Source: an uncultured Porphyromonadaceae bacterium (lineage in GTDB: Bacteria; Bacteroidota; Bacteroidia; Bacteroidales; Muribaculaceae). Taken from it: a stretch of DNA of 51,460 nt. A program made the position numbers and the translations under genes. Each line of letters begins with the position of its first letter. Positions within the stretch are counted from its first letter, which is position 1. Shown here piece by piece: positions 49,425 through 51,460 of the stretch. The stretch covers positions 1 to 51,460 of the forward strand of contig CANPGB010000023.1 of the NCBI GenBank assembly GCA_947573485.1, in the 5' to 3' direction. Below the pieces are notes generated by a model, which was given only the letters and a program-made list of their open reading frames with translations, searched no databases and had not been told where the DNA came from.

Positions 49425-49966
49425 ACTCACAGATACCTGCAGCGGCGCTCTCTATCGCCGCCCTCTCTATTGAATACTGCAAGGTGGTGGCCGCCTGCGC
49501 CGACACCGAACCCAAGACTTTCCTGCGCGAGGTGCTCCGCTATCTGCCGCGCTTCTACACCACCATGGCCGACATCCGCCCCTATGGCGACGACGATGAC
49601 GCCGACGACACCGAGCCCATGGCTACCGACGCCGTATACTCGACGATGGAAGAAGAGCAGTACGATGCCGTGCGCTCGCTTATGGCCAAGCTCTTGGGTG
49701 AGAACGACATGTATCTCGACACGGCTGCCGACGACATGCGCTACTCCGACACTCCCGTGGCCGTATCGCTCGCCGAGAAGCTCGCCGACATCTTCCAAAA
49801 CATGGCCGATATTGCCGCCACCATAGGCCAGGCCACTCCCGAGATGATTCCCGAGGTGCTCGCCGAAGTGAAATACCGCTTCGCCACCTATCTCTCCGAC
49901 ACTATCTGCAGCGCCCTCCGCGCGGCAAACTATATTTACTATAACGCCGACTTCAACCTCGAATGA
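49421..49966 (+). CDS. DUF5063 family protein
   Basis: A 181-residue, acidic, mostly helical cytoplasmic protein. The DUF5063 pattern is visible in ALSIEYCKVVAACADTEPKTFLREVLRYLPRFYTTM, shown by its landmarks, and the C-terminal SALRAANYIYYNADFNLE. An acidic run DDDDADDTE separates two helical halves. The family's function is unknown. It overlaps nadD and the M18 gene by four bases each, so tight coupling is likely. Confidence 0.85.
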   Translation: MNSQIPAAALSIAALSIEYCKVVAACADTEPKTFLREVLRYLPRFYTTMADIRPYGDDDDADDTEPMATDAVYSTMEEEQYDAVRSLMAKLLGENDMYLDTAADDMRYSDTPVAVSLAEKLADIFQNMADIAATIGQATPEMIPEVLAEVKYRFATYLSDTICSALRAANYIYYNADFNLE

Positions 49967-51255
49967 ACAAATATATCAGCGACCTCTGCTCATTCCTCGA
50001 CAGCTCGCCCGTAAATTTCTGGGCCGTAGAGACCACACGCCGGCGCCTTGAAGCTGCCGGTTTCAGCGCCCTCGACATGCGCCACAACTGGCAGATAGTG
50101 CCGGGCGGGAAATATTACATTACCAAGAACGGCTCGGCGATATTCGCTTTCGTGGCCGGAACGGCTGCCCCCGGCGAGGGCGGGTTCCACCTCGTGGCCG
50201 CTCACAGCGATTCGCCCGGATTCCGCATAAAACCCCACTGCGAGATGCTCTGCGACGGCGGTGTGGTGAAACTCAACACCGAGGTATACGGCGGCCCGAT
50301 ACTCTACACATGGTTCGACCGCCCGCTTTCGATAGCCGGACGTGTAATGCTGCGCTCCGACAATCCCCTTGAGCCCGCATGCCGCCTGTTGCGCATAGAG
50401 CGCCCGCTCCTTGTTATTCCGGACCTTGCCATACACTTCAACCGTGCCGTGAACGACGGGGTGAAGCTCTCCAAGCAGAAAGACATGCTGCCGGTGCTCG
50501 CCCTCGGTTGCGATGACGCCGCAGGCCTCGTGCGCGCTACAGTAGCCGCAGAGCTCGGCGTAGAGGCGGAAGAAATCCTCGACTACGACCTCTCGCTATA
50601 CATCACGGCGCCTGCACAGACCACAGGGCTCAACGGCGAACTCATATGCTCGGGGCGCCTCGACGACCTCTCGATGGTTCACGCCGGTCTCACCGCGCTC
50701 CTCGAGAACGCCGACAAGCCCTCGGAGCACACGCGCGTGCTTGCAATTTTCGATAACGAGGAGACGGGCTCAGGCACAAAGCAGGGGGCAGCCTCGCCTG
50801 TGCTCGAGCACATACTGCGCCGCATTACAATGGCTCTCGGAGGCTCTGAGACCGACTACATGCGCGCCGTGGCTCAGTCGTTTATGATTTCGGCCGACAA
50901 CGCCCACGGCTTCCACCCCAACTACGGCGAGAAATACGATCCCACCAACCACCCCGCTCTCGGCGCAGGCCCCTGCATAAAGGTGAACGCCAACTGCAAG
51001 TACATGACCGACGCCGACAGCGCCGCCGTATTCGCCCGCATATGCGAGATAGCCGGTGTGCCCTGCCAGTACTTTGTGAACCACAGCGATGTGGCCGGCG
51101 GCTCTACCCTCGGCAACATCCTCACCTCACAGATACCGCTCCGCGGCGTGGATATGGGCGCTCCCCTGTGGGCAATGCACTCGGCCTGCGAGACCGCCTC
51201 GACAGCCGACCACGTAGCCACTATCAAGGCTTTCAGCACCTTCTTCGGGATGTGA
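49963..51255 (+). CDS. M18 family aminopeptidase
   Basis: A 430-residue metallo-aminopeptidase of the aspartyl aminopeptidase (M18) family, normally a dodecameric tetrahedron. Zinc-site and catalytic residues lie in AAHSDSPGF (His81), SGRLDDLSM, FDNEETGS (catalytic Glu) and AMHSACET at the C-terminus. ADNAHGFHPNY is another family mark. Members prefer acidic or neutral N-terminal residues, but annotated M18 enzymes vary. Last gene of the DUF4301-gmk-nadD-DUF5063 run. No signal peptide is present. Confidence 0.93.
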   Translation: MNKYISDLCSFLDSSPVNFWAVETTRRRLEAAGFSALDMRHNWQIVPGGKYYITKNGSAIFAFVAGTAAPGEGGFHLVAAHSDSPGFRIKPHCEMLCDGGVVKLNTEVYGGPILYTWFDRPLSIAGRVMLRSDNPLEPACRLLRIERPLLVIPDLAIHFNRAVNDGVKLSKQKDMLPVLALGCDDAAGLVRATVAAELGVEAEEILDYDLSLYITAPAQTTGLNGELICSGRLDDLSMVHAGLTALLENADKPSEHTRVLAIFDNEETGSGTKQGAASPVLEHILRRITMALGGSETDYMRAVAQSFMISADNAHGFHPNYGEKYDPTNHPALGAGPCIKVNANCKYMTDADSAAVFARICEIAGVPCQYFVNHSDVAGGSTLGNILTSQIPLRGVDMGAPLWAMHSACETASTADHVATIKAFSTFFGM

Positions 51256-51460
51256 GTCGCGGGGGCCGCAAGGAAATGACAGTCTACCCTACCGAGGCTA
51301 TGGGATACAAGGAGAGCGTCTGCTAAAACGCTGAATAATCCGGTACGGGTGCGCCGAAGCCGCAGGCGAAGGCCTGCCCGGATAGTCACACTGAGCTCAC
51401 GAACACGTCTGAAAGACGCAGATTAACCCAGTAACTTTTACCTTTGCAGACGAGATTCAG
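51256..51460. repeat. Gene-free right end with hairpin repeat and inverted copy of the left end
   Basis: Only a 16-codon open frame is present, not called a gene. A GC-rich partial palindrome (51356-51380, GCAGGCGAAGGCCTGC) is followed by a member of the hairpin family in reverse (CGTCT-GAA-AGACG, 51406-51418, then GATTAACCC). The last 40 bases, 51421-51460, are the inverted copy of 7-46. TACCTTTG at 51439-51446 is a -7 match pointing out of the window. Confidence 0.75.

Noticed and set aside
51277-51327. 16-codon frame near the right end (MTVYPTEAMGYKESVC)
   Set aside because: Too short, no promoter or coding support, and it adjoins repeat sequence.
1-51460. The whole window as a transposon or plasmid bounded by terminal inverted repeats
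   Set aside because: The content is core metabolism, tRNA and rnpB, with no transposase, integrase, relaxase or replication gene. A repeat-induced contig break is simpler.

Overview
The window reads as a chromosomal contig from a GC-rich Bacteroidales bacterium, most likely Muribaculaceae-like. That placement is an inference from gene content and promoter style. The signs are a fused lpxC/fabZ gene, a DUF4492-cydA-cydB cluster, a single-domain KdsD-type isomerase, DUF5103, DUF4301, DUF5063 and DUF3109 genes, tRNA and CDS starts without strong Shine-Dalgarno sites, and many promoters of the Bacteroidetes type (TTTG, 20 bases, TAnnTTTG). No ribosomal operon, integrase, transposase, phage gene or CRISPR array was seen.

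Layout. 1-142: hairpin repeats. 143-2664 (minus): ung, DUF5103, DUF3109. 2734-2805: tRNA-Arg(CCG), then a bidirectional terminator, a 56-codon small gene and engB. 3848-9048 (plus): yitT, DUF4492-cydA-cydB (bd oxidase), yigZ, a HAD phosphatase. 9244-12351: a secreted GH2 beta-galactosidase. 12493-15751: the lipid A operon lpxD, lpxC/fabZ, lpxA, followed 13 bases later by RNase P RNA and a DUF695 gene. 16664-20129: a divergent pair, a four-module CoA-disulfide/persulfide reductase and OxyR. 20131-26889 (minus): ribH, a one-TM protein, a lipoprotein, yciH, mfd, a Crp-like regulator, then an acyltransferase. 26890-27122: repeat arrays. 27123-28930 (minus): a small DUF gene, kdsD-like, and a PfkB-like protein lacking its catalytic Asp. 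28931-29385: a structured repeat-rich intergenic region that supplies the rlmL promoter. 29386-33368 (plus): rlmL, purD, a HipA-like kinase, DUF3037. 33357-33440: heptamer array. 33484-40929 (plus): membrane protein, pdxB, coaX, an outer-membrane barrel, a secreted protein, lptC, a CorC/GldE-type protein, an MBL hydrolase. 40938-44298 (minus): DUF389 protein, acetate/succinate CoA-transferase, a small membrane protein. 44358-51255 (plus): miaB, a BASS-type transporter, DUF4301, gmk, nadD, DUF5063, M18 aminopeptidase. 51256-51460: repeats.

Themes. Envelope LPS is served from three places (lpxD/lpxC-fabZ/lpxA, the kdsD-like gene, lptC). Microaerobic and redox defence is served by cydAB and the OxyR/persulfide reductase pair. 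Cofactor and nucleotide genes (ribH, pdxB, coaX, nadD, purD, gmk) make up much of the rest.

The most striking observations are: a perfect 54-bp tandem duplication inside lpxA that adds exactly three hexapeptides (one full beta-helix coil); a HipA-like kinase/DUF3037 gene pair with no HipB; an operon pairing a KdsD-type isomerase with a PfkB protein lacking its catalytic base; a terminator ending at the start codon of the DUF389 gene; and a dispersed family of GCGTC...GACGC hairpin repeats, members of which lie at both ends of the window beside a 40-bp inverted repeat with outward-facing promoter-like motifs.
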